Shown: positions 16,019 through 24,059, numbered from the stretch's first letter. The stretch is 36,839 nucleotides of DNA from CAZMCH01 sp964564735 (GCA_964564735.1 CAZMCH010000035.1:1-36839); one strand, 5' to 3'. Made by a program: numbers and translations. Notes: generated by a model from the letters alone, not told the origin.

Positions 16019-17944
16019 TTAAGCTCTAAATAATTCACCCATTCTCTTACCAAGAAATCTACCAGCAAAAACAAGACTAATAATCAAAAGAATCATACCT
16101 AACATACCCATTGCACTTGCAATATAAGGACCATCACCAATCCTACCAAATAAATAATATATAGCCTTTGTTATTGGGAAAAATTCCTTTTTCATTGCAA
16201 GTATGAGGCTACTGCTGACCTCAAGCATAGCAAATGCAAATGAAAGAATACCACCTGCAACTAGATTGGCAATAATCAGAGGAAAAGTTATTTTTCGCAT
16301 GGTTCTCAATGGCGATGCACCAAGACTTTGCGATGCCTCCTCCAAAGCTATGCTTGTCTGCTGGAATCCCGCATAGGCAGATCGAACCATATATGGCAAT
16401 CTTCTGACAGCATAAATTACAATAAGCAAAGCAGTAGGATTTTCTCTTGGATCAAGAAAGCTTCCAGAAAAACATGCTACATATCCAAAAGCCAATATGA
16501 GTCCCGGTAATGCCAAAGGTAACATTGACATAAGATCAAGAACGTCTTTTCCGGGAATTAGCTTACGCGCAAGGATATATGCAATCAAAACTCCTACAAT
16601 AATATCAACGAAAGTGCTTATACTACTATAAATAAGGCTATTTTTTATGCTAGGTAAAGTCAATTCGTGTGATGATATTTCACGATAATGATTTAATGTT
16701 ACAGATTCAGGAAATATCGTTCCCGACCATTTATCAGTAATAGAAAGCAAGACTACGCTTATATGTGGTAAAACCGATATTAAAATTATTCCTAAGACAA
16801 AAACATATATAATGGCTGTTCCGAGTTTTCCTGCTGAACGTTCACGAATATCAACATGTCCCCTTGACATCATCTCATAACGCTTACTTCCCATGAATTT
16901 CTTGGATAAATAGAAAAACACCAGTGACAAGAGTATAACAACCACTACAAGCGAAAATCCCATTGGATTTGCTCTAATATCTGCAACCATATTGAATATC
17001 TGTATAGGTATAACATTCCTGTATTCAAATATAAGAGGTGTGCCAAGATCAGTGAAAGCCCATATAAATACAACCGATGCTCCTGCAAAATAACCGGGTA
17101 TCATGAGAGGGAGTGTTACAGTCCAAAATAGCTTTATTTTTCCTGCACCCATGCTTTCAGCCGCTTCCTCAAGAGATGGATCGACATTAGACATCGCAGC
17201 AGCTATATTCAAATACATTATAGGATAGAGATGAAGCACCTCCATAAAAACAACACCCCAGAATCCACTACCAAACCAGTCAATAGCGTTTACTGGGTCT
17301 ATAATACCGAGTTTCATTAATATAAGATTGATACTGCCCATTCTGCTAAAAAGCTGTTTCATGCCAATAGCACCAACAAAAGGAGGCATAACCATTGGAA
17401 TAAGTATCAAACCTTGAAATAACGACCTACCAGTGAAATTATAGCGCACCAGACAGTATGCTAATGGCAATGTGAGTATCGTTGTCGCAAGCGTTACAAC
17501 AACGCCAAGAACTATGCTATTTATTATACTAACTCGCTGGACTGGATTTGTTACCATGAGTTTGAAGAAACCAAATGAGAACTTACCTTTAGAATAAATA
17601 TTTAATACGCCGTCTTCATTTCTGATTAAATAGGTTTGTCCTTCGCTATTGATTTCCCACTTATTGCCTGATTCTATTGAGGTTATAACCGCTTCTGATG
17701 GTATATGAATACCATGATTTTCGAATTCATAAATAAGGTTTTCTGATAAAATGCCTGTATCCAGATCATTTTGAATATCAGAATCAGTATAGAATAGCTT
17801 AGAACTGCTGAGATAAAATGCCTGAGAAAATACATAAACGATAGGATATATTAGAAAAACAGCAAAGAAAATTACCAATATTATCAAAAATATCGATGTT
17901 GTTGGTGATAGATCGTATTTCCTAAATAATGAACCTGTCCCCAC
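16019..17944 (-). CDS. ABC transporter permease, fused FbpB-type, with an inserted module
   Basis: 641 residues holding two MetI-like permease domains, as in ferric-iron (FbpB/AfuB-type) transporters. EAA loops are visible at EEAAESMGAGKIKLFWTVTL and EEASQSLGASPLRTMRKITF. About 12 membrane segments are apparent. The start is GTG at 17944 with GAGG 8 bases upstream. Between TM1 (about 16-40) and the first permease domain lies an extra periplasmic block of about 70 residues (about 47-118). It contains LDTGILSENL and SGNKWEINSEGQTYLIRNED, and it closely resembles a block inside the chaperone at 26110-27159. The sequence flanking the block (AFYLSS before, KGKFSFGFFKLM after) reads as a normal permease when the block is removed. 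Confidence 0.88.
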   Translation of the reverse strand: MGTGSLFRKYDLSPTTSIFLIILVIFFAVFLIYPIVYVFSQAFYLSSSKLFYTDSDIQNDLDTGILSENLIYEFENHGIHIPSEAVITSIESGNKWEINSEGQTYLIRNEDGVLNIYSKGKFSFGFFKLMVTNPVQRVSIINSIVLGVVVTLATTILTLPLAYCLVRYNFTGRSLFQGLILIPMVMPPFVGAIGMKQLFSRMGSINLILMKLGIIDPVNAIDWFGSGFWGVVFMEVLHLYPIMYLNIAAAMSNVDPSLEEAAESMGAGKIKLFWTVTLPLMIPGYFAGASVVFIWAFTDLGTPLIFEYRNVIPIQIFNMVADIRANPMGFSLVVVVILLSLVFFYLSKKFMGSKRYEMMSRGHVDIRERSAGKLGTAIIYVFVLGIILISVLPHISVVLLSITDKWSGTIFPESVTLNHYREISSHELTLPSIKNSLIYSSISTFVDIIVGVLIAYILARKLIPGKDVLDLMSMLPLALPGLILAFGYVACFSGSFLDPRENPTALLIVIYAVRRLPYMVRSAYAGFQQTSIALEEASQSLGASPLRTMRKITFPLIIANLVAGGILSFAFAMLEVSSSLILAMKKEFFPITKAIYYLFGRIGDGPYIASAMGMLGMILLIISLVFAGRFLGKRMGELFRA

Positions 17945-17976
17945 TGAATAAACCTCACTTCAAACAAGAATTAGAT

Positions 17977-19044
17977 TTAATTTGACAACAATATAGCATC
18001 TTCAGGCTGAAACTGGATATATACCATATCGCCTGATTTCCTTTCATAAGTTCCCGGATTATTGATAACCGCTTTGACATCCCATTGATTTTTTACTTTA
18101 AGCCAGTATTCCTCAATATCACCAAGATATGTAACGCTTGATATTCTAGCCTCTAACTGATTTGGGAGATCATCTTTGGGCATATCCAAGACATTTATTG
18201 ATTCTGGTCTAACCGAGCAGACAAGATTTTGAATCTCAGAAATATTGACTCCTGTTGTTCTTATTTCACCTATTGATGTCTCAAAAATGAAGTATCCGTT
18301 TGTTTTTGTCTTTATTTTACCATCAATAAAATTTGTTTCACCAATAAAGTCAGCGACAAATCTATTTATAGGAGTATTATACACTTCACGTGGCGTTCCA
18401 AGCTGTATAATTTTGCCATCTTTCATGACAGCCATTCTATCTGCAAGCGATAAGGCTTCTTTTTGATCATGTGTTACATATACAGAGGTAATTCCTGCTT
18501 CTAAGTGTATTCTTTTTATTTCCTGTCGCATTTCAAGACGGAGTTTTGCATCGAGATTGCTTAAAGGTTCGTCCAATAGCAATATGTCAGGCTCAATAAC
18601 CAATGCTCTTGCAAGTGCGATACGCTGTTGTTGTCCACCTGAAAGTTGATTTGGATTCCTATCAGCATATTTCTCCATCTGAACAACTTCAAGGACTTTT
18701 TTTACTTTTTCTTTTTTTATATTATTTGGTAATTTACGAATATTAAGCCCATATTCAACGTTTTCATAGACTGTCATGTGAGGCCAAAGGGCGTAATTCT
18801 GGAAAACCATGCCTATATTGCGCTTATGTGGAGGGACGTTGTTTATCTGTTTGTCACCGAATAATAATTCGCCTTCGTCTGGCTGATAGAATCCAGCGAT
18901 AGTTCTTAGGCAAGTCGTCTTCCCACAGCCCGACGGACCTAAAAGAAAGAACAATTCCCCCGATTTAACATCAAGTGAAACGCTATCAACCGCCCTTGTT
19001 TCACCAAATAATTTTGATACGTTTTTTAAGTGTAGTTCAATCAT
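17977..19044 (-). CDS. ABC transporter ATP-binding protein (FbpC/PotA type)
   Basis: 355 residues. The ATG at 19044 is preferred: GAGGAA (19052-19057) lies 7 bases upstream, whereas the longer reading starts at a TTG inside that site. GPSGCGKTT (36-44) is Walker A, LSGGQQQR (134-141) is the ABC signature, ILLLDEP (154-160) is Walker B, and VTHDQKEA is the switch histidine region. The C-terminal third is a TOBE domain (VRPESINV, SVTYLGDIEEYW), as in iron and polyamine importers. It energises the permease encoded 32 bases downstream and works with the binding protein at 20284-21660. Its first bases overlap the tail of a 20-codon remnant reading frame. Confidence 0.9.
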   Translation of the reverse strand: MIELHLKNVSKLFGETRAVDSVSLDVKSGELFFLLGPSGCGKTTCLRTIAGFYQPDEGELLFGDKQINNVPPHKRNIGMVFQNYALWPHMTVYENVEYGLNIRKLPNNIKKEKVKKVLEVVQMEKYADRNPNQLSGGQQQRIALARALVIEPDILLLDEPLSNLDAKLRLEMRQEIKRIHLEAGITSVYVTHDQKEALSLADRMAVMKDGKIIQLGTPREVYNTPINRFVADFIGETNFIDGKIKTKTNGYFIFETSIGEIRTTGVNISEIQNLVCSVRPESINVLDMPKDDLPNQLEARISSVTYLGDIEEYWLKVKNQWDVKAVINNPGTYERKSGDMVYIQFQPEDAILLSN

Positions 19045-19099
19045 CTCCAATTTCCTCAAGGATTTTGATTACTTTTTTTAATAATTCCTGTTGTGACAT
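19037..19099 (-). pseudogene. 20-codon stump of a nucleotidyltransferase-like partner gene
   Basis: Reading from the ATG at 19099 gives MSQQELLKKVIKILEEIGDD and then TGA. The frame begins inside the 3' end of the 71-residue small gene (overlap 22 bases) and ends 8 bases inside the ATPase gene. From memory, small proteins of this kind are commonly followed by an overlapping gene starting (M)xQxELLKKVIxxLEELGIPYM, a MNT-like nucleotidyltransferase, in toxin-antitoxin-like pairs. Here the second gene stops after its first helix. This looks like a truncation made when the pair was joined to the ABC operon. It may persist because it couples translation into the ATPase gene. Confidence 0.45.
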
Positions 19100-19293
19100 T
19101 TATCAAGCCTTTTGAGATCAAGCTTTTGGAAATCTTCCTCTGACAAGTCAGGGAATCTCTTCCGCAAACCATGCCTGAATAGCTTTTTTGAGAACTCTGA
19201 AAGTTCAAACGCTTTATTCAATCTCTGTTCAGGGGTCATTTTTCTGAGTGTTTCAATGTATATTTTGTGGTTAGGATTTTTCTTTGGGTTCAT
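19078..19293 (-). CDS. Small conserved protein of a putative two-gene pair
   Basis: 71 residues from the ATG at 19293; an in-frame ATG at 19314 would add seven residues, and neither has a strong ribosome binding site. The protein is charged and helical: MTPEQRLNKAFELSEFSKKL, then RHGLRKRFPDLSEEDFQKLD, ending CHNRNY. I recognise the pattern as a small hypothetical family usually paired with a nucleotidyltransferase, but no function is established that I can name. It overlaps the end of the methyltransferase gene by 23 bases, and its own end overlaps the 20-codon partner stump. Confidence 0.6.
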   Translation of the reverse strand: MNPKKNPNHKIYIETLRKMTPEQRLNKAFELSEFSKKLFRHGLRKRFPDLSEEDFQKLDLKRLDKCHNRNY

Positions 19294-20263
19294 GTTTGTA
19301 TTCTTTTTTTGCATTATGACGATATTGATCTTTTAGCGTATTTCTCTCCCAGAAAATGCCATCAGTATAGCCCTGTATAACCTTGTCCCTATCCGCAATT
19401 TCAAGACGCTTTTCTGCAAGACAGCAATATAACTCATCAATTTCAACGCCGATATACTTTCTACCAAGTTTTTTCGCAACGACTGATGTTGTTCCTGAAC
19501 CAAGAAAAGGATCAAAGACTATATCATCAGGATTAGAACTTGCCAATATAACTTTTGCTAACAACTTCTCAGGCTTTTGTGTCGGATGATCTGTATTTTC
19601 AGGCATTGACCAAAAAGGAACGGTTAAGTCTGTCCATATATTTGATGGGTGTGTTATACGATATTTTCCTTTATCCGTATCATCCCAGTCTTTTGGTTTA
19701 CCTGCATCATCAGTATAAGGGGCGTTGACTTTTCTTTTCAGTTTCACATCATCAAGATTGAATGTATAATCATTAGAGACAGTGCAAAACCAAATATCTT
19801 CTAAGCAATTTTTCCAGTTTGCCTTTGCTCCTCTGCCTTTTTCCCGCTCCCAAGTGATACGATTGCGAACTTTGAGATATTTTTCCGTAACAAGATGAAT
19901 AGACGCTGATGATTTCCAATCTCCGCAGATATAAACTGACGCATTTGGTTTCAATATTTTTATCAGCTTTGAAAACCATGACTCAAACCATTCAGCATAT
20001 TCCTCGACAGAACGCTCTTGAAACGTTTCTGAGTTAAAAGATTTTGTCATATTATATGGTGGATCAATAAATAGCAGGTCAACAAAAGATTCTGGAAACC
20101 AGCCTAATATCTCAAAAAGGTCTTGGTTAATGGTTTTATTTTCTATCTCATTTTGATTAGTTCTGCCTAATAGTTTAATAAGTTTATCTCTGTAAAAAGG
20201 AATTTCCTCATCTGAGATTATTATTGTCCTGTTTTTATATGGTTTTATTTCTGTATCAGTCAT
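19271..20263 (-). CDS. DNA methyltransferase, beta-class (N6-adenine or N4-cytosine)
   Basis: 330 residues. DPPY (67-70) is the catalytic motif IV and precedes the AdoMet-binding FLGSGTT (253-259), so the motif order is that of the beta class. HPTQKP (226-231) is the usual segment before motif I. The central region (about 135-220) would be the target-recognition part. No restriction endonuclease gene is in the window, so this is either an orphan regulatory methyltransferase or the remnant of a restriction-modification system. It is wedged between the ABC binding-protein gene (20-base gap) and the small paired gene (overlapping), inside an otherwise intact transporter operon, which suggests insertion. 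Confidence 0.87.
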   Translation of the reverse strand: MTDTEIKPYKNRTIIISDEEIPFYRDKLIKLLGRTNQNEIENKTINQDLFEILGWFPESFVDLLFIDPPYNMTKSFNSETFQERSVEEYAEWFESWFSKLIKILKPNASVYICGDWKSSASIHLVTEKYLKVRNRITWEREKGRGAKANWKNCLEDIWFCTVSNDYTFNLDDVKLKRKVNAPYTDDAGKPKDWDDTDKGKYRITHPSNIWTDLTVPFWSMPENTDHPTQKPEKLLAKVILASSNPDDIVFDPFLGSGTTSVVAKKLGRKYIGVEIDELYCCLAEKRLEIADRDKVIQGYTDGIFWERNTLKDQYRHNAKKEYKHEPKEKS

Positions 20264-20283
20264 ATACTATTTTTGAAAATAAC

Positions 20284-21660
20284 TTATTTTGCTAGTTTGG
20301 ATGCCTCTTTATACTTGCTCTTTGCAAATTTCACCCATTCTGCAATTTTGGTATTTCTAAATTCCTGATTTTCCCATCTGGCTTTGCCGATATTTATTAG
20401 CTCTGCTTCTGATATGGGAACTTCTGTTAGCTTTTTAACTGCTTCAGGCTTCATTCCACCTTTTTTTACAGCATCCCAAGCCTTTGTTAAATCATCATGG
20501 ACATCAATTGTTAATGCTCCAATTAGATCATCAATAATGCCTTGCCTAGCAGAAGCCTTTTTATAATCAAATATCATGGGGGATTTCCACTTAAATGGAT
20601 TCGTTGGAACATCAGCTTTATTTCCTAATACTTCGTATATATGTGGCATTATACTCATACGCCTTAAATTATCTTTCATCGGTCCTCCAGGCTGACCTGC
20701 TTTAAGCATCCAAAGCTTTTGTCCGGGTTCACCGACTACAAATTCAACAAATCTTTGTGCAATCAATTTATTAGGCGCGCCTTTGAGAATTGCTATTGGA
20801 TCACCACCTATGACGGTCTCTCCTTCTGGCATTACATAGCCGAGTTTATCTGAACCTGATTCTGCGATTTTAGCTAAGGCATATATATCGATGGCAAGTC
20901 CGCAAGCTGTTTCGCCTAGATCAACATCTCTTGGAATATCGCTAGCACCCCTGCCAAAGACTTTTACATTTGCATTCATTTTTGTTATTACTTCAAATCC
21001 CTTTTCCCAGCCATAGCTTTGGAGTATAATTTCATACATCTGATGAATGCTTCCGCTTTGACGAGGGTCGGATGAACTGACCCATTTTGCAAATTCAGGT
21101 TTTGCCAAATCAGACCACTTAGTTGGCCTTGGCAGTTTAAGCATATTAAATAATTGCTTATTATAAAGAATTCCAAATCCTGAGAAACAAGCACTATACC
21201 ATTGAAATTCTGGATCATAAATAGGATTACCAGCATAATTTGCAGGTATCTTAGATAATATTCCTTGAGGCAATTTATATGCTTGTAAAGAACCGTCTTT
21301 TTTGAGTTTTATATGAGGCGTTGTTCCACCACCAAATAATATATCAACATTTATTCCGTTGGGTTTCTTTTTGAATTCAGATTCGATAAATCTAACTATG
21401 TTTGATGTCCCACCTTGATCTAACCAGACAAGCTCAACATTTGTTTTATATTTAGCAAGATGCCATTTCTTAAATGCGGTAGTAAATTCCTTCTGTATGG
21501 TTTCTTGATGTGGAGAAAGCAATATAAGCTTGTTTTCATTTGCACAAATAGAATTAAATGATAATAAATTAATGAATATAAAAATATTAATAAAGAAAAT
21601 CACTGATTTTATCAAAAAGCTATTAATGCTTGGATTTTTTGTGTGTGAACGATAGAGCAT
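20284..21660 (-). CDS. ABC transporter substrate-binding protein (iron/spermidine type)
   Basis: 458 residues of the extracellular solute-binding family 1 type. A long positively charged N-terminus, then a hydrophobic stretch (residues about 18-38) ending ICAN, forms the signal peptide. ILLSPHQETIQKEFTTAFKK opens the mature lobe. VELVWLDQGGTSNIVRFIES, DILFGGGTTPHI and the GFGILYNKQLF strand follow the FbpA/PotD pattern. It captures substrate in the periplasm for the permease/ATPase encoded downstream. The ligand is not certain; the fused permease suggests Fe(III) or another oxyanion/cation complex. The ribosome binding site AAAGGAG is at 21667-21673, and a promoter is proposed at 21714-21742. 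Confidence 0.87.
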   Translation of the reverse strand: MLYRSHTKNPSINSFLIKSVIFFINIFIFINLLSFNSICANENKLILLSPHQETIQKEFTTAFKKWHLAKYKTNVELVWLDQGGTSNIVRFIESEFKKKPNGINVDILFGGGTTPHIKLKKDGSLQAYKLPQGILSKIPANYAGNPIYDPEFQWYSACFSGFGILYNKQLFNMLKLPRPTKWSDLAKPEFAKWVSSSDPRQSGSIHQMYEIILQSYGWEKGFEVITKMNANVKVFGRGASDIPRDVDLGETACGLAIDIYALAKIAESGSDKLGYVMPEGETVIGGDPIAILKGAPNKLIAQRFVEFVVGEPGQKLWMLKAGQPGGPMKDNLRRMSIMPHIYEVLGNKADVPTNPFKWKSPMIFDYKKASARQGIIDDLIGALTIDVHDDLTKAWDAVKKGGMKPEAVKKLTEVPISEAELINIGKARWENQEFRNTKIAEWVKFAKSKYKEASKLAK

Positions 21661-21713
21661 TGCAGGACTCCTTTGTAGATTATTATTTTTTTGCTAGAGA
21701 CCAACCATGATTA

Positions 21714-21742
21714 ATAATAACATAAGTATATTATAAGTTCAA
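21714..21742 (-). promoter_or_regulatory. Sigma70-type promoter for the ABC operon
   Basis: On the minus strand TTGAAC (21737-21742) and TATTAT (21714-21719) are separated by 17 bases. They lie about 55 bases upstream of the binding-protein start and drive leftward. Confidence 0.5.
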
Positions 21743-21849
21743 GGAATCAGACAATAAATTTTAGATAAAAATGTAACTATTTTTATGGAATCTATCGAAA
21801 TGGAAATTTGATTTGTTAATGTGAAGCAGGAAGAATAAGGAAAAATTAA

Positions 21850-21964
21850 GCTCGACAATGCCGTTGCTGACCCGGCTCCCAGGTAATAGTTACAGGAGTA
21901 AAAGGACCCTCATGGGCGCTTCTACATAAAATCCCCGTGATACTATAAAACAACACTGTCGAGC
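21850..21964 (-). ncRNA. Candidate structured RNA, 115 nt, unknown class
   Basis: The two ends pair as 11 continuous base pairs (GCTCGACAATG at 21850-21860 against CACTGTCGAGC at 21954-21964, with one G-U). Inside, CTCC..GTAA-TAG-TTAC..GGAG (21876-21898) forms a strong hairpin, and a CCCATGAGGG-type hairpin is visible around 21907-21917. The element is more GC-rich than its surroundings. On the minus strand it starts 7 bases after the CCA end of tRNA-Gln and ends in TTAATTTTT, like a terminator. I could not match it to SRP RNA, 6S RNA, tmRNA or a riboswitch core that I know. It may be a processed sRNA made with the tRNA, or a leader for the ABC operon. Confidence 0.45.
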
Positions 21965-21971
21965 AAAAAGA

Positions 21972-22046
21972 TGGCTGGGGAAGAGGGATTCGAACCCCCG
22001 CATACAGGCTCCAAAGGCCCGTGCCTTACCGCTTGGCGATTCCCCA
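21972..22046 (-). tRNA. tRNA-Gln (UUG), CCA encoded
   Basis: Read on the minus strand this is a complete 75-nt tRNA. The acceptor TGGGGAA pairs with TTCCCCA, followed by the encoded GCCA end. The D arm is CGCCAAGCGGTAAGGC and the T arm contains GGTTCGAATCC. The anticodon stem CGGGC/GCCTG encloses the loop CTTTGGA, giving anticodon TTG. Its 5' end directly follows the ispE stop codon (22047-22049) with no base between them, so it is most likely cut from an ispE transcript. Confidence 0.95.
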
Positions 22047-22919
22047 TCATATTTCTGATATTGAAAAATTGGAAGTTTTTGTTATAATGCAGTATTCTAC
22101 AATTTCAGCAATGCTACTATGGACTTCATTGGCGACTTTTTCGTCATTAGTGATAGCAAAAACAGTTGAACCGCTTCCTGTCATCATAGCACCTAATACA
22201 TTATGTTTAAGCATTTCTGTCTTTATTTTTTCTATAATAGGATATTCTTGTATTACAATCTGTTCGAAAACATTATGAAAATGGCTGCCAATATCAGTCA
22301 AATCACCTTGCTGAATTTTCTCTAATAATATATTACCATCTTTTCTATTTCTAGTCAACCCCAAATTAGACAACTGCTTATAAGCCCATGCAGTTGAAAT
22401 TTCAATTACGGGATTTGCCAGCACAATATAAGCATTTGGAAATTTCCCTATAATTCTTAGATCTTCACCGCGTCCTTTACCAAGCGCAGTTCCTCCGATC
22501 ATGCAGAATGGAACATCTGAACCGAGTTTGACACCGAATTTGAGTAGCTCATCAAAGCTATACCCAAGATCCCATAGTTTGTTTAGCCCAATCAATGTTG
22601 CGGATGCATCTGCACTTCCACCAGCTAATCCGCCACCGATTGGTATGTTTTTTGTAATATGTATATTGACACCAAAGTCCTTTTTACTATCTTTTAGCAG
22701 AATATCAACTGCTTTATAAACAAGGTTTGTTGAATCTAATGGAACTTTTGGGTTATTGCATGTAATATTGATAGATTCAGATTTCTGTATTGTCAATACG
22801 TCATGAAGGTCTATGGATTGGAATATTGTTTCTATATTGTGATAACCATCTGAGCGTTTGTCTAATACATCAAGAAAAAGATTTATCTTAGCATTTGCAC
22901 GAAGTTTTATTTCATTCAT
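22047..22919 (-). CDS. ispE: 4-diphosphocytidyl-2-C-methyl-D-erythritol kinase
   Basis: 290 residues of the GHMP kinase family and of normal IspE length. It phosphorylates CDP-methylerythritol at the 2-hydroxyl in the MEP pathway of isoprenoid synthesis. RANAKINLFLDVLDKRSDGY near the N-terminus holds the conserved lysine of IspE (AKINL). PIGGGLAGGSADAS (93-106) is the ATP-binding loop, and MMTGSGSTVFA near the end is the third GHMP motif. It starts 28 bases after the ThuA-like gene. Its TGA stop is contiguous with the tRNA-Gln gene. Confidence 0.93.
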   Translation of the reverse strand: MNEIKLRANAKINLFLDVLDKRSDGYHNIETIFQSIDLHDVLTIQKSESINITCNNPKVPLDSTNLVYKAVDILLKDSKKDFGVNIHITKNIPIGGGLAGGSADASATLIGLNKLWDLGYSFDELLKFGVKLGSDVPFCMIGGTALGKGRGEDLRIIGKFPNAYIVLANPVIEISTAWAYKQLSNLGLTRNRKDGNILLEKIQQGDLTDIGSHFHNVFEQIVIQEYPIIEKIKTEMLKHNVLGAMMTGSGSTVFAITNDEKVANEVHSSIAEIVEYCIITKTSNFSISEI

Positions 22920-22947
22920 CGATTATTTAATCAAATCCTTAATTAAA

Positions 22948-23601
22948 CTATTCAGCAAGCCAAATAATGCCATTTTCTAGAACTTTGCGAAAATTTGGAT
23001 CAGAATAGGCTAGATTGTCATGTCCGCATTGATAACAAAATACTTTGGAGTTTTTGTATTGCCTAGTCCATGCAAGCGTTTTCATGCTTCTAGAATTATC
23101 GGTAGTTAATAAGATTTCGCATCCTTCTTGGGCATCATTCATAAGGTATGTTTCATCTACCATCTCCCAATCGCTTAATCCATTTGTGATAGGATGATTA
23201 GATTTAGCAATTTGGGTCTTGACTTTTTCACCTATATAAAAGCTAAACTTTCTGTCTTGTATTCCACAAATATTAGCCCAAACATCCCATTTTGGAAAAG
23301 CAAGTATCGCATGATGCAAAAGCAATATTCCCTGTTTTTTTTCTCCCAAATGCTCAAGGGCATCTTTCATGCCTTTATCCCACCAATTTTGCTCGTTGCC
23401 CGGTGTTTCTTGATGAAAATTATAAAAGACTATTACATCATATTGATCACGTGTATTTACGGAGTCTGATATAAAATCTTCCATATGTTGGGGATAAAAA
23501 TCAATTTTTTGCATATTCTTAAAGATTGCATAAAAATTTGGTACATCGTAGGGATGCCTTCCTGTTACTACAGCAGTTCTTATCTTTTCTGAATTTGTCA
23601 T
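22948..23601 (-). CDS. ThuA-like domain protein
   Basis: 217 residues matching the ThuA-like (PF06283, trehalose-utilisation) class I amidotransferase-like fold. VVTGRHPYDVPNF opens the domain, YDVIVFYNFHQETPG is the second strand, GILLLHHAILAFPKW follows, and the end reads KVFCYQCGHDN....NGIIWLAE, the usual ThuA finish (VFxxxxGHxxxxx...GIxWA). It has no signal peptide. Enzyme activity is uncertain across the family; members are common near sugar-acid and Gfo/Idh genes. GAGGTG precedes the ATG. It lies between an RRM gene and ispE. Confidence 0.8.
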   Translation of the reverse strand: MTNSEKIRTAVVTGRHPYDVPNFYAIFKNMQKIDFYPQHMEDFISDSVNTRDQYDVIVFYNFHQETPGNEQNWWDKGMKDALEHLGEKKQGILLLHHAILAFPKWDVWANICGIQDRKFSFYIGEKVKTQIAKSNHPITNGLSDWEMVDETYLMNDAQEGCEILLTTDNSRSMKTLAWTRQYKNSKVFCYQCGHDNLAYSDPNFRKVLENGIIWLAE

Positions 23602-23622
23602 ATAACACCTCGATAGAACAAA

Positions 23623-23651
23623 GGCGAAGTATAATTATCCAATACTTCGCC
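23623..23651 (-). terminator. Hairpin after the RRM gene
   Basis: GGCGAAGTAT (23623-23632) and ATACTTCGCC (23642-23651) form a perfect 10-bp stem with a 9-base loop. On the minus strand it is followed by TTTGTT, a weak U-tract. It sits 57 bases beyond the RRM stop and 22 bases ahead of the ThuA start, so it may terminate or attenuate. Confidence 0.6.
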
Positions 23652-23707
23652 TATATTTTTAATATCTGATTGATAGATAATTTTTATTATAAATCTATCA
23701 ATATTAT

Positions 23708-23974
23708 TTATGATCTTCTTCGATCTGTTTGCTCTTTGGCATCATCAATTCTGACTTCACGTCCTTTGAGTTCTTTGCCATTAAGAGCAGATTTTGCTTT
23801 TATTGCATCGTCTTCATTGGCAAATTCTACAAAGCCAAATCCTTTTGAACGACCAGAAACGCGATCTTTAATAACTACCGCAGAAACAACTTCACCGAAC
23901 TCAGCAAAAGCTTCCTTAAGTTCACTGTCAGTCATACCAAAAATCAAATTACCGACATAAAGCTTTTTAGCCAT
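23708..23974 (-). CDS. RRM RNA-binding protein (small glycine/arginine-tail type)
   Basis: 88 residues. The ATG at 23974 has GAGGAG (23982-23987) 7 bases upstream, so the extra codons of the longer ORF are leader. LYVGNL (4-9) is RNP2 and KGFGFVEF is RNP1, giving the complete single RRM of the bacterial Rbp family. The short tail is charged (KEQTDRRRS). In cyanobacteria and other bacteria such proteins bind mRNA and are often cold-induced or targeted to mRNA location. It stands alone between two terminator-like hairpins, which suggests its own regulation. Confidence 0.93.
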   Translation of the reverse strand: MAKKLYVGNLIFGMTDSELKEAFAEFGEVVSAVVIKDRVSGRSKGFGFVEFANEDDAIKAKSALNGKELKGREVRIDDAKEQTDRRRS

Positions 23975-24010
23975 AAAAAAACTCCTCTTTTTGAAACATT
24001 TTGTGTTAAT

Positions 24011-24059
24011 AAAAAACAGCAACGGACAATATTTTATTTTTCCGTGCTTCTAGTTGCTG
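24011..24059 (-). terminator. Intrinsic terminator of the SurA-like gene
   Basis: GTTGCTG (24053-24059) pairs with CAGCAAC (24017-24023), with an inner GGA/TCC pairing. On the minus strand the stem is followed by TTTTTT (24011-24016). The upper arm lies inside the end of the coding region, so the stem spans the stop codon. Confidence 0.6.

Larger units (their letters stand above)
21661..21971. other. Gene-free region with a promoter and RNA-like element
   Basis: The 311 bases between the binding-protein start and tRNA-Gln contain no credible ORF. They hold the promoter at 21714-21742, AT-rich sequence to 21849, and the structured element at 21850-21964. Confidence 0.6.

Noticed and set aside
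21850..21964. SRP (4.5S) RNA or cobalamin riboswitch for the structured element
   Set aside because: The SRP GGAAGCAGC-type symmetric loop and the B12-box could not be found on either strand.
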